A stretch of 64,000 nucleotides of DNA from UBA7672 sp963718145 (lineage in GTDB: Bacteria; Pseudomonadota; Alphaproteobacteria; Caulobacterales; Hyphomonadaceae): assembly GCA_963718145.1 (NCBI GenBank), contig CAVQYJ010000023.1, forward strand, positions 620,001-684,000, in the 5' to 3' direction. This document shows positions 54,355-63,923 of the stretch, in pieces. Under the pieces are notes generated by a model. The model made no database searches, was not told where the DNA came from, and saw only the letters and a program-made list of their open reading frames with translations. Position numbers and translations under genes: made by a program. Numbering within the stretch: position 1 is the stretch's first letter; each line of letters begins with the position of its first letter.

Positions 54355-55692
54355 CTAGCCGAGCTTCTCGATCACGCCCATCACCAGCACGACGCCAATC
54401 GCACCGGGCACGACCCAGCGGATCACCGGGCGCCAGATGCGGAAGAAACCCGTCCCCAGCTCCGCCTGCATCATCTTCTTGTCGATCACCCAGCCCGCGA
54501 ACACCGCCGTGAGCAAGCCGCCCAGCGGCATCAGCAGGGACGCGGCGATGAAATCGACGAATAGAATGTACTCGCGCGAGAGGATGTAGCCGCCGCCGAT
54601 CACGAAGACGACGAAGCCTACGCCAAGCGCCGCGCCCCAGCGGGTGACGCCAGTGCGCTCGTCGAGCCAGGAGACGGCCACCTCCATGAGCGAGATCGAG
54701 GACGCCAGGGCTGCAAAGAGCGCGAGCAGGAAGAACGCTCCGCCCACCGCCTGGCCGAACTGCATGGCCGCCAGCCCGATCGGCAGGTTGACGAACAGAA
54801 GGCTGAGGCCTGCCGCGGGGTCCGATCCCACCGCGAACACCAGCGAAAAGACCGTCAGCGCCACAACCAGGGCGACGGCCGTGTCGGCCCCCGCCACGAT
54901 GGCGGCCGAGCGCGGCACATCTGCATCGCCCTTGAGATAGGCGCCGTAGGTGATCATCACCGCCGCGCCGACGCCTGTCGCAAAGAAGCTCTGCGCCAGT
55001 GCATCCAGCAGCATGGCGAACGAGAAATCCTCGGCGCGGACATTGGTGAGAAAGGCAAACGCATGCGCAAACGCGCCTTCGGTGGCGGCGAAGATCAGGA
55101 GCACCAGGAACAAGAGCACGAAGGCCGGCATCAGGATGGTGGACGCCCGCTCGATGCCGCGCTTGACGCCTCGTCCCACGACAACCACCGCCGCGCCGAT
55201 GAAAATGGCGAGGCACAGCAGCAGGCGCGGCATGTCGGAGGTCACCGCCTCGAACCGCTGCGCGGACACGGCGACATCGCCCAGCCCTTCCGAGAACGAG
55301 CCCGCAAACGCCAGCGGCACATAGGCCATGAACCAGGAGGAGACGACGCAATAGAAGGTAAGAATGAAGAACGCCGCAAGCGAACCCAGCCACGCCACGC
55401 CGCCCCACAGCTCGGACTTGCCCGACGCGCGCGCGAGCGCTTGCACGCTCTCTACGGCGGAATGCCCCGAGCGCCTGCCAATGGCGTACTCGGCGGCGAG
55501 CAGCGGAAACGCGATGAGGGCGATGCAGGCAAGGTAGGCGATGACGAACGCCCCGCCGCCATTCTCGCCGGTCGTGTAGGTAAAGCGCCAGATATTGCCG
55601 AGGCCGACGGACGAGCCCACCGCCGCCATGATGAAGCCGAAGCGCGAGGACCATGTCTCGCTCTTGCGGTCGACGCGCCCGGCGATTGTCAT
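54355..55692 (-). CDS. Sodium-dependent transporter of the NSS/SNF family
   Basis: 445 residues, about 11-12 membrane spans. The first helix GFIMAAVGSSVGLGNIWRFTYTTGENGGGAFVIAYL with the broken-helix Na+/substrate site (GSSVGLGNIWRF) and EYAIGRR are diagnostic for the LeuT-like neurotransmitter:sodium symporters. FFATGVGAAVMITYGAYLKGDADVPRSA and EVAVSWLDER are further family blocks. The substrate is probably an amino acid. It sits between the L,D-transpeptidase and the rod operon on the same strand as rodA, 52 bases away. Confidence 0.94.
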   Translation of the reverse strand: MTIAGRVDRKSETWSSRFGFIMAAVGSSVGLGNIWRFTYTTGENGGGAFVIAYLACIALIAFPLLAAEYAIGRRSGHSAVESVQALARASGKSELWGGVAWLGSLAAFFILTFYCVVSSWFMAYVPLAFAGSFSEGLGDVAVSAQRFEAVTSDMPRLLLCLAIFIGAAVVVVGRGVKRGIERASTILMPAFVLLFLVLLIFAATEGAFAHAFAFLTNVRAEDFSFAMLLDALAQSFFATGVGAAVMITYGAYLKGDADVPRSAAIVAGADTAVALVVALTVFSLVFAVGSDPAAGLSLLFVNLPIGLAAMQFGQAVGGAFFLLALFAALASSISLMEVAVSWLDERTGVTRWGAALGVGFVVFVIGGGYILSREYILFVDFIAASLLMPLGGLLTAVFAGWVIDKKMMQAELGTGFFRIWRPVIRWVVPGAIGVVLVMGVIEKLG

Positions 55693-55744
55693 GGGAAGTG
55701 CTGCTCCGTCCCGCGCTGGCTACCCGGTGTGGGCCGGCCCGGAA

Positions 55745-56920
55745 TCAGAGCAGGCCGCGAAGGGTCATATCGTTCGTGCGGTTGAGGTGTACAGCCATCA
55801 ACAGGCCGAATCCCACCATCACCGTGACAATGACCGTGCCGCCATACGAGATCAGCGGCAATGGAATTCCAACCACCGGAAGCAGGCCCGTGACCATTCC
55901 GATATTGATGATGACGTAGAGCGCCAGCGTCGACACGAAGCCCGCTGCGGCAAGGCCTCCGAAGGCGCTGCGGGATCCGCCCGCAATGCTCATCCCCTGC
56001 ACCAGGGCGATGCCCCAGGCGACCAGGACGGCGAGCGATCCGAAGAATCCGAACTCCTCGGCGACGATGGTGAAGATGAAGTCGGTGTGCTGCTCGGGAA
56101 TGTAGTCGAGCTCCTTCTGCTGGCCTTCCATGTAGCCCTTGCCGGCAAGCCCGCCCGACCCGATGGCGATGAGGCCCTGCTGGAGCTGGTAGCCGGCCCC
56201 CTGCGGGTCGGCTTCGGGGTTGAACATCGTCTCGATCCGCTCGCGCTGGTAGTCGTGCAGGGCGAAGAAGAAGACGACGGGAACCATCGCCGCGACCATG
56301 ACGGCAAGCGCAAGGATCACGCGCACGCTGATGCCCGCGAAGAAGATCACGGCGCAGCCGGTGCCCATCACCATCATCGCCGTTCCGAGGTCAGGCTGGC
56401 GCAGGATGAAGCCGGTGGGGATGGCCACCATCACGAACGCCCAGATATGGATCCACAGCGCGTTGCGCCCTGCGGAAAACATCTGGTGGTAGTAGCGCGC
56501 CAGCGCCAGCGGCAAGGCGAGCTTCATTAATTCCGACGGCTGCAGCGTGATCGGCCCGATGTCGAGCCAGCGCTGCGCGCCCTTCACAATATTGCCGCTG
56601 ACATCGACCATGACCAGCATGATCACGCCGACGATATACGCCGGATAGGCCAGCGCCGCCCACAGGCGCAGCGGCACGAGAGCCACGACGATCGCAACGA
56701 TCAGCATCAGGCCGAACCGCGTCGCGTGGTTGAAGGCGAGTTCGGCATGGATGTCCGGCTGGCCGGTCACCGCGCTGTGTGCGCTGGACGCCGACGAGAA
56801 CAGGATCAGCGTGCCGAAGGTCGCCAGCGCGACGATGGTCAGCAGCAGGAACCAGTGAAGTTGGGTCAGCTTGTAGATCAGGCTGTCCTTGCGGAGGATG
56901 GAATCCCTGCGGCCGATCAT
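55745..56920 (-). CDS. mrdB: Rod-shape peptidoglycan glycosyltransferase RodA
   Basis: 391 residues, ten membrane spans. SEDS family motifs: AQRWLDIGPITLQPSELMKLALPLALARYYH (with the catalytic-region Trp and the Gln-Pro-Ser-Glu), ILRQPDLGTAMM and SGGTVIVTVMVGFGLLMAVHLNR at the end. RodA polymerises lipid II glycan chains together with PBP2, whose gene overlaps by four bases (ATGA). The loop EQHTDFIFTIVAEEFGF is also conserved. Confidence 0.96.
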   Translation of the reverse strand: MIGRRDSILRKDSLIYKLTQLHWFLLLTIVALATFGTLILFSSASSAHSAVTGQPDIHAELAFNHATRFGLMLIVAIVVALVPLRLWAALAYPAYIVGVIMLVMVDVSGNIVKGAQRWLDIGPITLQPSELMKLALPLALARYYHQMFSAGRNALWIHIWAFVMVAIPTGFILRQPDLGTAMMVMGTGCAVIFFAGISVRVILALAVMVAAMVPVVFFFALHDYQRERIETMFNPEADPQGAGYQLQQGLIAIGSGGLAGKGYMEGQQKELDYIPEQHTDFIFTIVAEEFGFFGSLAVLVAWGIALVQGMSIAGGSRSAFGGLAAAGFVSTLALYVIINIGMVTGLLPVVGIPLPLISYGGTVIVTVMVGFGLLMAVHLNRTNDMTLRGLL

Positions 56921-58908
56921 GTGCGCGCCTTTTCGGCGGAGGCGATCACCTGCTTCTGCGGCACGAACGGCTTCTTCGCGCCTGGATCATAGCGCAGCGC
57001 GTAGGCGAGGATGTCCTTGGCGAACGGCGCGGCGACGCTGGAGCCCGATCCGCCGTGCTCGACGACGATGGCGCAGGCATAGCGCGGCTTGTCGGCGGGA
57101 GCGTAGGCCACAAAGAGCGCGTGGTCGCGCAGCTTCCATGGCAGCTTGTCATTCTTGATGGCCTCGCCCTTGGCGTTGCGCTCGGAGGCGAGAATGACGC
57201 GGACCTGCGCCGAACCGGATTTTCCGGCCATGCGCGCGCCGGTGTAAGGCGCGGGAAGTTCATTCGCCTCATCCAGCGCGCCATAGCGGATCGCCGTGCC
57301 GCCCGGTTCCGAGGTCACCGCGAACATGCCGGCGCGCACGGCCTCGAGCACGCCCGGCTTGAACTCGCCCATCGGCGTGATCTCGTAGTCCGGCACGTTC
57401 ATGCCGCTGACGACGAAATGCGGGTTCGGCGTCGCGACGCCGCCGGCGATGCGCGAGCACATCACGGCGAGCTGCAGCGGCGTCGTGGTGACATAGCCCT
57501 GGCCGATGCCAGCGCTGATCGTGTCGCCGGCATACCACTGGTCGCCGACCACCTTGCGCTTCCATGCATCGTTCGGAACGGAGCCCGACTTGCCGCCCGT
57601 GAGGCCAAGCTCATAGCGGTGGCCGAGGCCGAAACGCCTGGCCATGTCGGCAATCGCCTCGATGCCGGTCTTTTCGGCCGCGCGGTAGAAGTAGCAGTCG
57701 CACGATTTCTGGATGCCGGTGTGCAGGTTGACGGTGCCGTGTCCTTCCGGCTTCCAGCAGTTGTAGAAGCGGTTGTAGTACCAGGCCTTGCCGCTGCAGT
57801 GGACCGTGTCTTCCGGCTTCAACGCGCCGGACTCGATCGCCGCCGCCGCCACGATGATCTTGAAGGTCGAGCCAGGCGGGTAAACGCCGTCATAGGCCTT
57901 GTGGTAGAGCGGATTGCGCTCGTCGGTGCGCAGCGCCTGGTAGGGGGTGCTGGCGATGCCAGAGACGAACAGGTTTGGATCCGGCGCCGGCGTCGACATC
58001 ATGCAGACGATCTCGCCGCTGGCGATATCAATCACCACCGCGCTGCCCGCCTCGTTGCCGAAACGCTGGATGGCGAAATTCTGGAGTTCGGCGTCGAGCG
58101 CCAGCACGGTTTCGGCGCCCGGCGTTCCTGCGATATCGTCGCTCGCCAACCGGTCGATCACGCGGCCCGATGCGTTGACCAGCACGCGCGAGCGGCCCGC
58201 ATCGCCCTTCAGTTCCGTCTCGCCGAATGCTTCCAGCCCGATCTTGCCCACGCGCATCTGCGGGTGCTTGTAGAGCCGCCGCAGGGTCGCGATGCGCGCC
58301 TTGCCTTCGGGCGAGTCCGGACTTTCGCCCGACTTCTTCAGCTCGGCCTCGATGATTCCCATCGTGTCCTTTTCATTCGCTTTCGCGACATAGCCGATGG
58401 TGTGGTAGAACGCGCCCTGCAGCGGATATGAGCGCAACTCGCCAACCTCGGCGGTCACCCCGTCCAGTTCCGGCGCCATCACGTTGATCTTGGCGAACTC
58501 TTCCCAGGTCAGGTCGTCGGCGACCAGGATATCGACGAAGGCGGCCTGCGATTCCGCGTCCTGCAGGATCGAGCGCTTGCGATTGTCCGACAGCGGCAGG
58601 ACTTTGGCGAGTTCGTCGATGACATCAGCAATCTTGCGCTCGCCGCGGATCATTTCCGGGCGGATGGTGACGTAGAAGTTGCGCTTGGAGCCCGCAAGGA
58701 TGCGGCCCGTGCGGTCATAGATCGTGCCGCGGTGGGCCGGCGCGGGCTCGAGCCGGATGCGGTTCTCGGTCGCCTTGGTGTCGAACTCGGCGGCGCGAAA
58801 GATCTGCAGCTCGGCCAGCCGCGCGGTCAGCCCCAGGAATGCGAGACCGCCGCCGACAAGGAACATCTGCCGGCGCGTGGGGAACTCGTTTCTCCAGTCT
58901 CTGCTCAT
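56917..58908 (-). CDS. mrdA: Penicillin-binding protein 2
   Basis: 663 residues. An N-terminal membrane helix (about 13-33), a pedestal/dimerisation domain, and the transpeptidase with SxxK in YPPGSTFKIIVAAAAIESG, the middle motif KSCDCYFY (S-x-N type, with Asp) and KSG in MAGKSGSAQV (KTG-type). Cross-links peptidoglycan in cell elongation with RodA, MreB-C-D. It follows mreD by ten bases and overlaps rodA. Confidence 0.96.
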   Translation of the reverse strand: MSRDWRNEFPTRRQMFLVGGGLAFLGLTARLAELQIFRAAEFDTKATENRIRLEPAPAHRGTIYDRTGRILAGSKRNFYVTIRPEMIRGERKIADVIDELAKVLPLSDNRKRSILQDAESQAAFVDILVADDLTWEEFAKINVMAPELDGVTAEVGELRSYPLQGAFYHTIGYVAKANEKDTMGIIEAELKKSGESPDSPEGKARIATLRRLYKHPQMRVGKIGLEAFGETELKGDAGRSRVLVNASGRVIDRLASDDIAGTPGAETVLALDAELQNFAIQRFGNEAGSAVVIDIASGEIVCMMSTPAPDPNLFVSGIASTPYQALRTDERNPLYHKAYDGVYPPGSTFKIIVAAAAIESGALKPEDTVHCSGKAWYYNRFYNCWKPEGHGTVNLHTGIQKSCDCYFYRAAEKTGIEAIADMARRFGLGHRYELGLTGGKSGSVPNDAWKRKVVGDQWYAGDTISAGIGQGYVTTTPLQLAVMCSRIAGGVATPNPHFVVSGMNVPDYEITPMGEFKPGVLEAVRAGMFAVTSEPGGTAIRYGALDEANELPAPYTGARMAGKSGSAQVRVILASERNAKGEAIKNDKLPWKLRDHALFVAYAPADKPRYACAIVVEHGGSGSSVAAPFAKDILAYALRYDPGAKKPFVPQKQVIASAEKART

Positions 58909-58918
58909 GGTGAGGGGC

Positions 58919-59407
58919 TCATCGCCTGGCGACCCGGATGCTGGCGGGAATGATCACGAAGCGTGCGAAGGGATACAGCGCCGCCGTCAGCACGAAGTCT
59001 GTCATGAAACCGGCCCGCGAAAAACCGGGATGTCCGGCAATTCCGCCCGCAACGCCCAGCGCGATGCCCGCAGCAATCAGCCCGCCGATCACGGCGACGG
59101 CCTCGGCGAAAACCACCGGAATGGGCGGCTGCCGATCCCAGGCGATCAGTGCGACGCCATAGGCGCACAGCAGCGCCATTGGCCATGCCCCGACCGGGGC
59201 TTCTCCGGTGAAGTCCATGAACACGCCAAGCAGGATCAGGCAGATCGCAACCCACACCGACAGGCCGAACGAGGCGAGCCCGGCCGCCAGCCAGAGCCCC
59301 GCCACCGGCCACCACGCGGCAGACATGCCTGCCTGCATCCCGAAACCCGTGATGAACGCAGCCAGCAGGGTGAGCAGCATCACCCACACGCGCCACGGCC
59401 ACGTCAT
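58919..59407 (-). CDS. mreD: Rod-shape-determining protein MreD
   Basis: 162 residues, about five membrane spans. It is weakly conserved in sequence, but the position between mreC and the PBP2 gene, the four-base ATGA overlap with mreC and the size are those of MreD. ICLILLGVFMDFTGEAPVGAWPMALLCAYGVALI corresponds to the family's 'GLl.Dll.g.plG' motif. It forms part of the elongasome in the inner membrane. Confidence 0.9.
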   Translation of the reverse strand: MTWPWRVWVMLLTLLAAFITGFGMQAGMSAAWWPVAGLWLAAGLASFGLSVWVAICLILLGVFMDFTGEAPVGAWPMALLCAYGVALIAWDRQPPIPVVFAEAVAVIGGLIAAGIALGVAGGIAGHPGFSRAGFMTDFVLTAALYPFARFVIIPASIRVARR

Positions 59408-60444
59408 TGCCCGCCTCCCTGCCCGCCCGGAGCAGCCGGCGCGTTGCCGGATGGCGCGGGCGTTGCGGGAGCGATGGTCTGCGCAGGCGGCTTGGGACGC
59501 TGTGCCGGCGACCTTGCGGGCGCGGATGTCACGTTTGCCGCCGGCGCGGCCGAGGACAGGAGCGAGTTCCTCGGGTTCGGCTGCGGAACATTGTCGAGCG
59601 CCGGGGCGACTTCCGGCGCCGCGAAGTCAGGCGGGGGAACAAGGCGCACAAAGTCCACGGCGCCGTCATGCATGGTGAGGTCGACGCGCCACTCCGCGCC
59701 ATCCTTCCGGGCGCGGCCGACGCGCGTGCCAAGCGGCATCTGGCCGTCATCGCCCGACGTGACCCACATCTCGCCCTCGACGATCTTGTCCGGCGTCTCC
59801 GGTTCGATCAGGCGGGCGCCCGAAACGCTGTCGCCGACAAGCAGCGCGCGGTCGCCCGACTGCGAGCCCATGACGGGGATGCGGCTGTTGAAGTCGGTGA
59901 CCAGGAGAATGCGCGAGGTGTATTCGCCGACGCGGATCACGCGGCCGACCAGGCCGTTCTCGTTGATCGCGGCATAGCCCTCGCGCACGCCGTTGGCCGC
60001 ACCGGCATTGGCGATGCGCGTGGCGGCGAACGGCCCGCGCTCTTCGGCGACCACACGCGCCATGACGGAGGGGCCTTGCGTCTCGCCGACCAGGTCGAGC
60101 AGGCCTTCATAGCGCTGCATGCGCAGGGCCATGGTTTCGGCGAGGTCCTTCCAGCGCTGGCGGTCGCGCGTCATGTCGCGCAGCTGGCTCTCGAGCGTCT
60201 TGACCTTGGCCTGCTCTTCCTTGCTGCCGCCAAAGCCGATCTGCCACGACGCAATGCCCGAAGAGAAGCTCGCGAGATTGGCGGTCGCGCCATCCATCGA
60301 GCGGCGCGAATGGTCGATACCGGTGCGGACCGTGGACGATGTCTGGATGGCGAGCACGCCGACCATCGACAGGCCGAGGCCGACGACGACCGCCCGCGCG
60401 CCCACGCGCGGCTCCCCCGATCGTCTGCGACCATACCAGGCCAT
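59404..60444 (-). CDS. mreC: Rod-shape-determining protein MreC
   Basis: 346 residues. An N-terminal membrane helix (about 17-35), a coiled coil (EEQAKVKTLESQLRDMTRDRQ) and the beta-barrel MreC core (VMARVVAEERGPFAATRIANAG, GYAAINENGLVGRVIRVGEYTSRILLVTDFNSRIPVM, GEMWVTSGDDGQMPLGTRVG). The Pro/Ala-rich C-terminal tail of about 70 residues is disordered. It activates PBP2. 53 bases downstream of mreB. Confidence 0.95.
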   Translation of the reverse strand: MAWYGRRRSGEPRVGARAVVVGLGLSMVGVLAIQTSSTVRTGIDHSRRSMDGATANLASFSSGIASWQIGFGGSKEEQAKVKTLESQLRDMTRDRQRWKDLAETMALRMQRYEGLLDLVGETQGPSVMARVVAEERGPFAATRIANAGAANGVREGYAAINENGLVGRVIRVGEYTSRILLVTDFNSRIPVMGSQSGDRALLVGDSVSGARLIEPETPDKIVEGEMWVTSGDDGQMPLGTRVGRARKDGAEWRVDLTMHDGAVDFVRLVPPPDFAAPEVAPALDNVPQPNPRNSLLSSAAPAANVTSAPARSPAQRPKPPAQTIAPATPAPSGNAPAAPGGQGGGQ

Positions 60445-60497
60445 CTAAGTCGCTCCTTGCGGCCTCACCGCCGCCGGGCGCCCCTTGCCGAGGGAGG

Positions 60498-61544
60498 CTA
60501 GACCTCCGGCGCGAGAACGCCCCTCATCTTGTCGAGGTTCTCGAGCACCTTGCCGGAGCCAAGCACCACGCATTTCAGCGGGTCTTCGGCAACCGTCACC
60601 GGCAGGCCGGTACGCTCGCGCAGAACCACGTCGAGATTCCGCAACAGGGCGCCCCCGCCCGTCAAGACAATTCCCTTGTCGACGATGTCGGCGGCCAGTT
60701 CCGGCGGCATGGCTTCCAGTGCGGTTTTCACGGAGTCGACGATCTGCTGCACCGGCTCCGATAGGGCCTTCGCCACCATCGCTTCGGTGATCTCGATTTC
60801 CTTCGGCACGCCGTTCATCAGGTCGCGGCCGCGGATATCGAGCGACATGCCCTTGCCGTTCTCCGGCGTCTTGGCGGTGCCGATTTCCTTCTTGATGCGC
60901 TCGGCCGAAGCCTCGCCGATCAGGAGGTTCTCTTCGCGGCGCAGGTAGTTGACGATCGCATCGTCCATCTTGTCGCCGCCGACGCGCACCGAGCGCGAAT
61001 AGACCAGTCCGCCGAGCGACAGCACGGCCACCTCGGTCGTTCCGCCGCCGATATCGACAACCATCGAGCCCGACGGCTCATCGATCGGGAGGCCGGCGCC
61101 GATCGCGGCGGCCATGGGTTCGTAGATCAGGTGCACGGCGCGGGCGCCGGCCATTTGCGCTGACTGGTGGATCGCGCGGCGTTCGACCGGGGTCGCGCCT
61201 GCCGGCACGCAGATGATGATCACGGGCGCGATGAAGGAGCGGCGGACCTGCACTTTCTGGATGAAGCGCTTGATCATCTCCTCGGCGACTTCGAAGTCGG
61301 CGATGACGCCGTCGCGCATCGGGCGAACGGCTTCCATGTAGATCGGGGTCTTGCCAAGCATCATCTTGGCTTCCTTGCCCACGGCGTGGACGACCTTGCG
61401 GCCGTTCTGGTTCACGTAGGCGACGACAGAAGGCTCATCGAGCTGGACGCCATGGCCCTTGACGTAGACCAGGGTGTTAGCGGTTCCCAGGTCGATCGCC
61501 ATGTCTGTCGACATGAGACTGAAAAGTTTGCCAAGCATGGGCAC
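60498..61544 (-). CDS. mreB: Rod-shape-determining actin homologue MreB
   Basis: 348 residues. Actin-fold phosphate loops: DLGTANTLVYVKGHG (phosphate 1), VDIGGGTTEVAVLSLGGLV (phosphate 2) and VLTGGGALLRNLD (adenosine motif). An N-terminal amphipathic start (MPMLGKLFSLMS) is typical of membrane-binding MreB. It forms filaments guiding lateral wall synthesis. First gene of the mreBCD-mrdA-mrdB operon, all on the minus strand. Confidence 0.98.
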   Translation of the reverse strand: MPMLGKLFSLMSTDMAIDLGTANTLVYVKGHGVQLDEPSVVAYVNQNGRKVVHAVGKEAKMMLGKTPIYMEAVRPMRDGVIADFEVAEEMIKRFIQKVQVRRSFIAPVIIICVPAGATPVERRAIHQSAQMAGARAVHLIYEPMAAAIGAGLPIDEPSGSMVVDIGGGTTEVAVLSLGGLVYSRSVRVGGDKMDDAIVNYLRREENLLIGEASAERIKKEIGTAKTPENGKGMSLDIRGRDLMNGVPKEIEITEAMVAKALSEPVQQIVDSVKTALEAMPPELAADIVDKGIVLTGGGALLRNLDVVLRERTGLPVTVAEDPLKCVVLGSGKVLENLDKMRGVLAPEV

Positions 61545-61910
61545 GGGGCTCCTGATGCGCCCGGACGACTCATAGCGCGCGCAGTCTCAGCACCCCGTAC
61601 CGTGTGTGGCGTTTCAATTTCACTAACGCAATAGGGCGCTGCCAATAATGGATAGCTCCCGGAACGCACCGTGCCGGTCAGGGATTTCGATGGTAAATTG
61701 GTACCTTTCTGACCTCTGTAACGCGCGCCTGCTCCGCGGAATCCGTTAATTCTGGACGGATAAGCCGGTACGATCCGTTCACCTTTCATTAACCCCAATC
61801 TTTCCTGCGCTGGCCCTTGCCAGAGCGGCGTCCGGCGCCGCCAATGTCGGCAACCCGATGCGAAGCCCGCCTCCCTCCCCCGCCGCCACCGTCCTTCTCC
61901 CCTTCATTCC
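61545..61910. other. Divergent intergenic region between mreB and an MFS gene
   Basis: The 366 bases contain no convincing reading frame and are AT-richer than their surroundings in the middle. The mreB-proximal part holds a good promoter candidate (61617-61645). The part near 61750-61800 has several TTAA-rich motifs (CGTTAATTC, CATTAACCCC) that may belong to either promoter. Confidence 0.6.
61617..61645 (-). promoter_or_regulatory. Candidate mreB operon promoter
   Basis: On the minus strand TTGGCA (complement of 61640-61645) and TGAAAT (complement of 61617-61622) are separated by exactly 17 bases, close to a sigma-70-type promoter. The start of transcription would fall about 65 bases before the mreB start codon. 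Confidence 0.45.
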
Positions 61911-63257
61911 ATGACCGATACAGCCGCCGAGACGCCCGCCGAGGGTGTGGGCGGAAGGTTCGCCGCCTTCCGACATGGCCCCTTCGTGCTCTACTTCCTG
62001 GCGCGGGTGTTCACGACGTTTGGCGCGCAGGTCCTCTCGGTCGCCGTCATCTGGCACATCTATGAACTGACCCACGAGACGCTGTTCACGGGGCTGGTCG
62101 GCCTCGTCCAGTTCCTGCCGCTGGCGCTGCTGGTGCTCGTTACCGGGACCGCCGCAGATCTGTTCGGACGCAGGCTGATCATGGGGATTTCCATCGTTCT
62201 CGCGGCCGCGTGCGCCGCGGCGATGGCGGTCTTCAGCTTCACGGGAATGATCACGCCCTTCCTGATGCTCGCCATCCTGGTTGTGTTCGGCGTCGCGCGC
62301 GCCTTCCTCGGGCCTGCCTCCTCCTCTCTCGTCGTCTCTCTGGTCCCGACGCGGGATTTCGCCAACGCCGTGACGTGGAACTCGTCCGCCTGGCAGGGCG
62401 CAACGATTGTCGGGCCGGCGGCCGGCGGCGCACTGCTCGGCCTGGGCGAGCGGCCCTTCGCCAACTGGCTCGCCGCCAACGGCCAGCCCACGCTCGCGGG
62501 CATGCTCGACGGCCACGGGCCCGAGATTGCCTATTCGACAGGCTTCGTCTTCATGCTGCTCGGCGCGGTTCTGGTGTTCACCATACCGAAGCCGCCCAAG
62601 AGCCCGCCGAAAGAGCGGCCCACCCTCTCCAACATGCTCGAAGGCTTCCGCTTCATCTGGAAGCAGAAAATCATTCTGGGCGCGATCTCGCTCGACCTTT
62701 TCGCCGTGCTGATGGGCGGCGTCGTCGCCCTGCTGCCGGTCTATGCCGAGGATATCCTGCATCTTGGTCCCAGCGGGCTTGGCTGGCTGCGCGCGGCGCC
62801 GGGCATCGGCGCGATCGCCGTGGCGGCGCTGCTGGCCATGTTCCCGATCAAGGACAATGCCGGGATCATCATGTTCGTCTGCGTCGCGATCTTCGGCGCC
62901 TTCACTGTGGTCTTCGGCCTCTCGACCGTCGCCTGGCTCTCAATCGCGGCCCTGATCGTCCTTGGGGCCGCCGACATGGTCAGCGTCGTCGTGCGCGAGA
63001 CCCTGCTTCAGCTCTGGACGCCGGACGACGTCCGCGGCCGCGTCAATGCGGTGAACTCCGTCTTCGTCTCGGCCTCCAACGAGCTCGGTGAATTCCGCGC
63101 CGGAACCATGGCCCACGCCATCGGCCCTGCCGCCATCGGCGCAGTTCCAGCGGTTGTCATCGGCGGCGCCGGCGCGGTCGTCGTCGCCGGCCTCTGGTCC
63201 TGGATGTTCCCCCAGCTCCGCAAGGCCCGCTATCTCGATGGCCGCGAACGCGCCTGA
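61911..63257 (+). CDS. MFS transporter of the EntS-like (MFS_3) type
   Basis: 448 residues, 12 predicted spans. The opening FAAFRHGPFVLYFLARVFTTFGAQVLSVAVIWHIYELT is typical of the EntS/'enterobactin exporter-like' MFS branch. Loop 2-3 reads GTAADLFGRRLIMGIS and the late motif REtLLQLWTPDDVRGRVNAVNSVFVSASNELGEFRAG is the 'P....GR..a....f....ElG....G' block of this family. The substrate is unknown. It diverges from the mreB operon. Confidence 0.9.
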   Translation: MTDTAAETPAEGVGGRFAAFRHGPFVLYFLARVFTTFGAQVLSVAVIWHIYELTHETLFTGLVGLVQFLPLALLVLVTGTAADLFGRRLIMGISIVLAAACAAAMAVFSFTGMITPFLMLAILVVFGVARAFLGPASSSLVVSLVPTRDFANAVTWNSSAWQGATIVGPAAGGALLGLGERPFANWLAANGQPTLAGMLDGHGPEIAYSTGFVFMLLGAVLVFTIPKPPKSPPKERPTLSNMLEGFRFIWKQKIILGAISLDLFAVLMGGVVALLPVYAEDILHLGPSGLGWLRAAPGIGAIAVAALLAMFPIKDNAGIIMFVCVAIFGAFTVVFGLSTVAWLSIAALIVLGAADMVSVVVRETLLQLWTPDDVRGRVNAVNSVFVSASNELGEFRAGTMAHAIGPAAIGAVPAVVIGGAGAVVVAGLWSWMFPQLRKARYLDGRERA

Positions 63258-63923
63258 CCAGGCCACGGCCCATAGAGGTGGATGAGCCGAAGACCGTAGT
63301 GCACCGTCCCCGGTCGATGGAATGAGTCCCAGCTGTTGGAGATCCGCCGGACTTGTCCAACACTTCTGCCAGATTCCGTTTCCAGCTTCCTCAGCAAATC
63401 CAGCCGCTTGCAGGAAATCTTGGCCCGTTCGGCCACGACTTTTCTGTAGGGCTAAAAACCCGTCGTATAATCCCCCATCGCCACCGCAGGAGGGCAGCCG
63501 TGCACGCTGTTCAACGGCGCGGCGGCGATGGGATCGAGCGTGAAGAGCCCGAGGGAAAGCGAGGCATCGCCAGGCGATGGCGTCGCAAAGCGAGGGAGCG
63601 CTCCAGGGACCGGGACTGAACACCCTGGCCTGCACGCCGCCGGGACACTGGTCAGGAGAGTGAAAGACCTCTCTGCTCCAGCCCGTCGCGCCAACGACCC
63701 CGGGGACGCGGGACCAACGCGCCACCCCTACCCATGCCGGCGCTGCCGCCTGAAGCGGCAGAGGCCACCCTCGCGCGGGGCCATCCCGCGTCCCCACGCC
63801 CTCCATCGTTCCGGAGGGACACGCATTCCGGACGGCTCTGCCGGTCCGATCGAGAGACTGCGTCCAAATTGCTGACCCGCCCCATCCCCGCTACAACCTC
63901 CCCCGCAACACGGGAGCAACGCA
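63258..63923 (+). other. 666-base region with no credible protein gene
   Basis: Frames are open here on both strands because of high GC, but they overlap each other, lack ribosome sites and have low-complexity Arg/Pro/Ala content. The left part has a hairpin TGTTGGA...TCCAACA (about 63335-63362). The centre has a TATAAT box and complementary segments treated as a candidate RNA gene. The right part (63690-63923) carries only the leader of the EVE gene. Confidence 0.5.
63466..63690 (+). ncRNA. Candidate structured non-coding RNA
   Basis: A perfect TATAAT (63466-63471) is followed at once by CCCATCGCC (63474-63482), the exact complement of GGCGATGGG (63524-63532). A second GGCGATGG (63573-63580) and a CATCGCC (63565-63571) offer alternative pairings. 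Further hairpins follow: CCAGGG/CCCTGG (about 63603-63629) and GAGAG/CTCTC (about 63656-63674). No protein frame fits. It does not match the conserved cores I know for RNase P RNA, SRP RNA or tmRNA; 6S-like RNA cannot be excluded. Ends are estimates. Confidence 0.35.
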
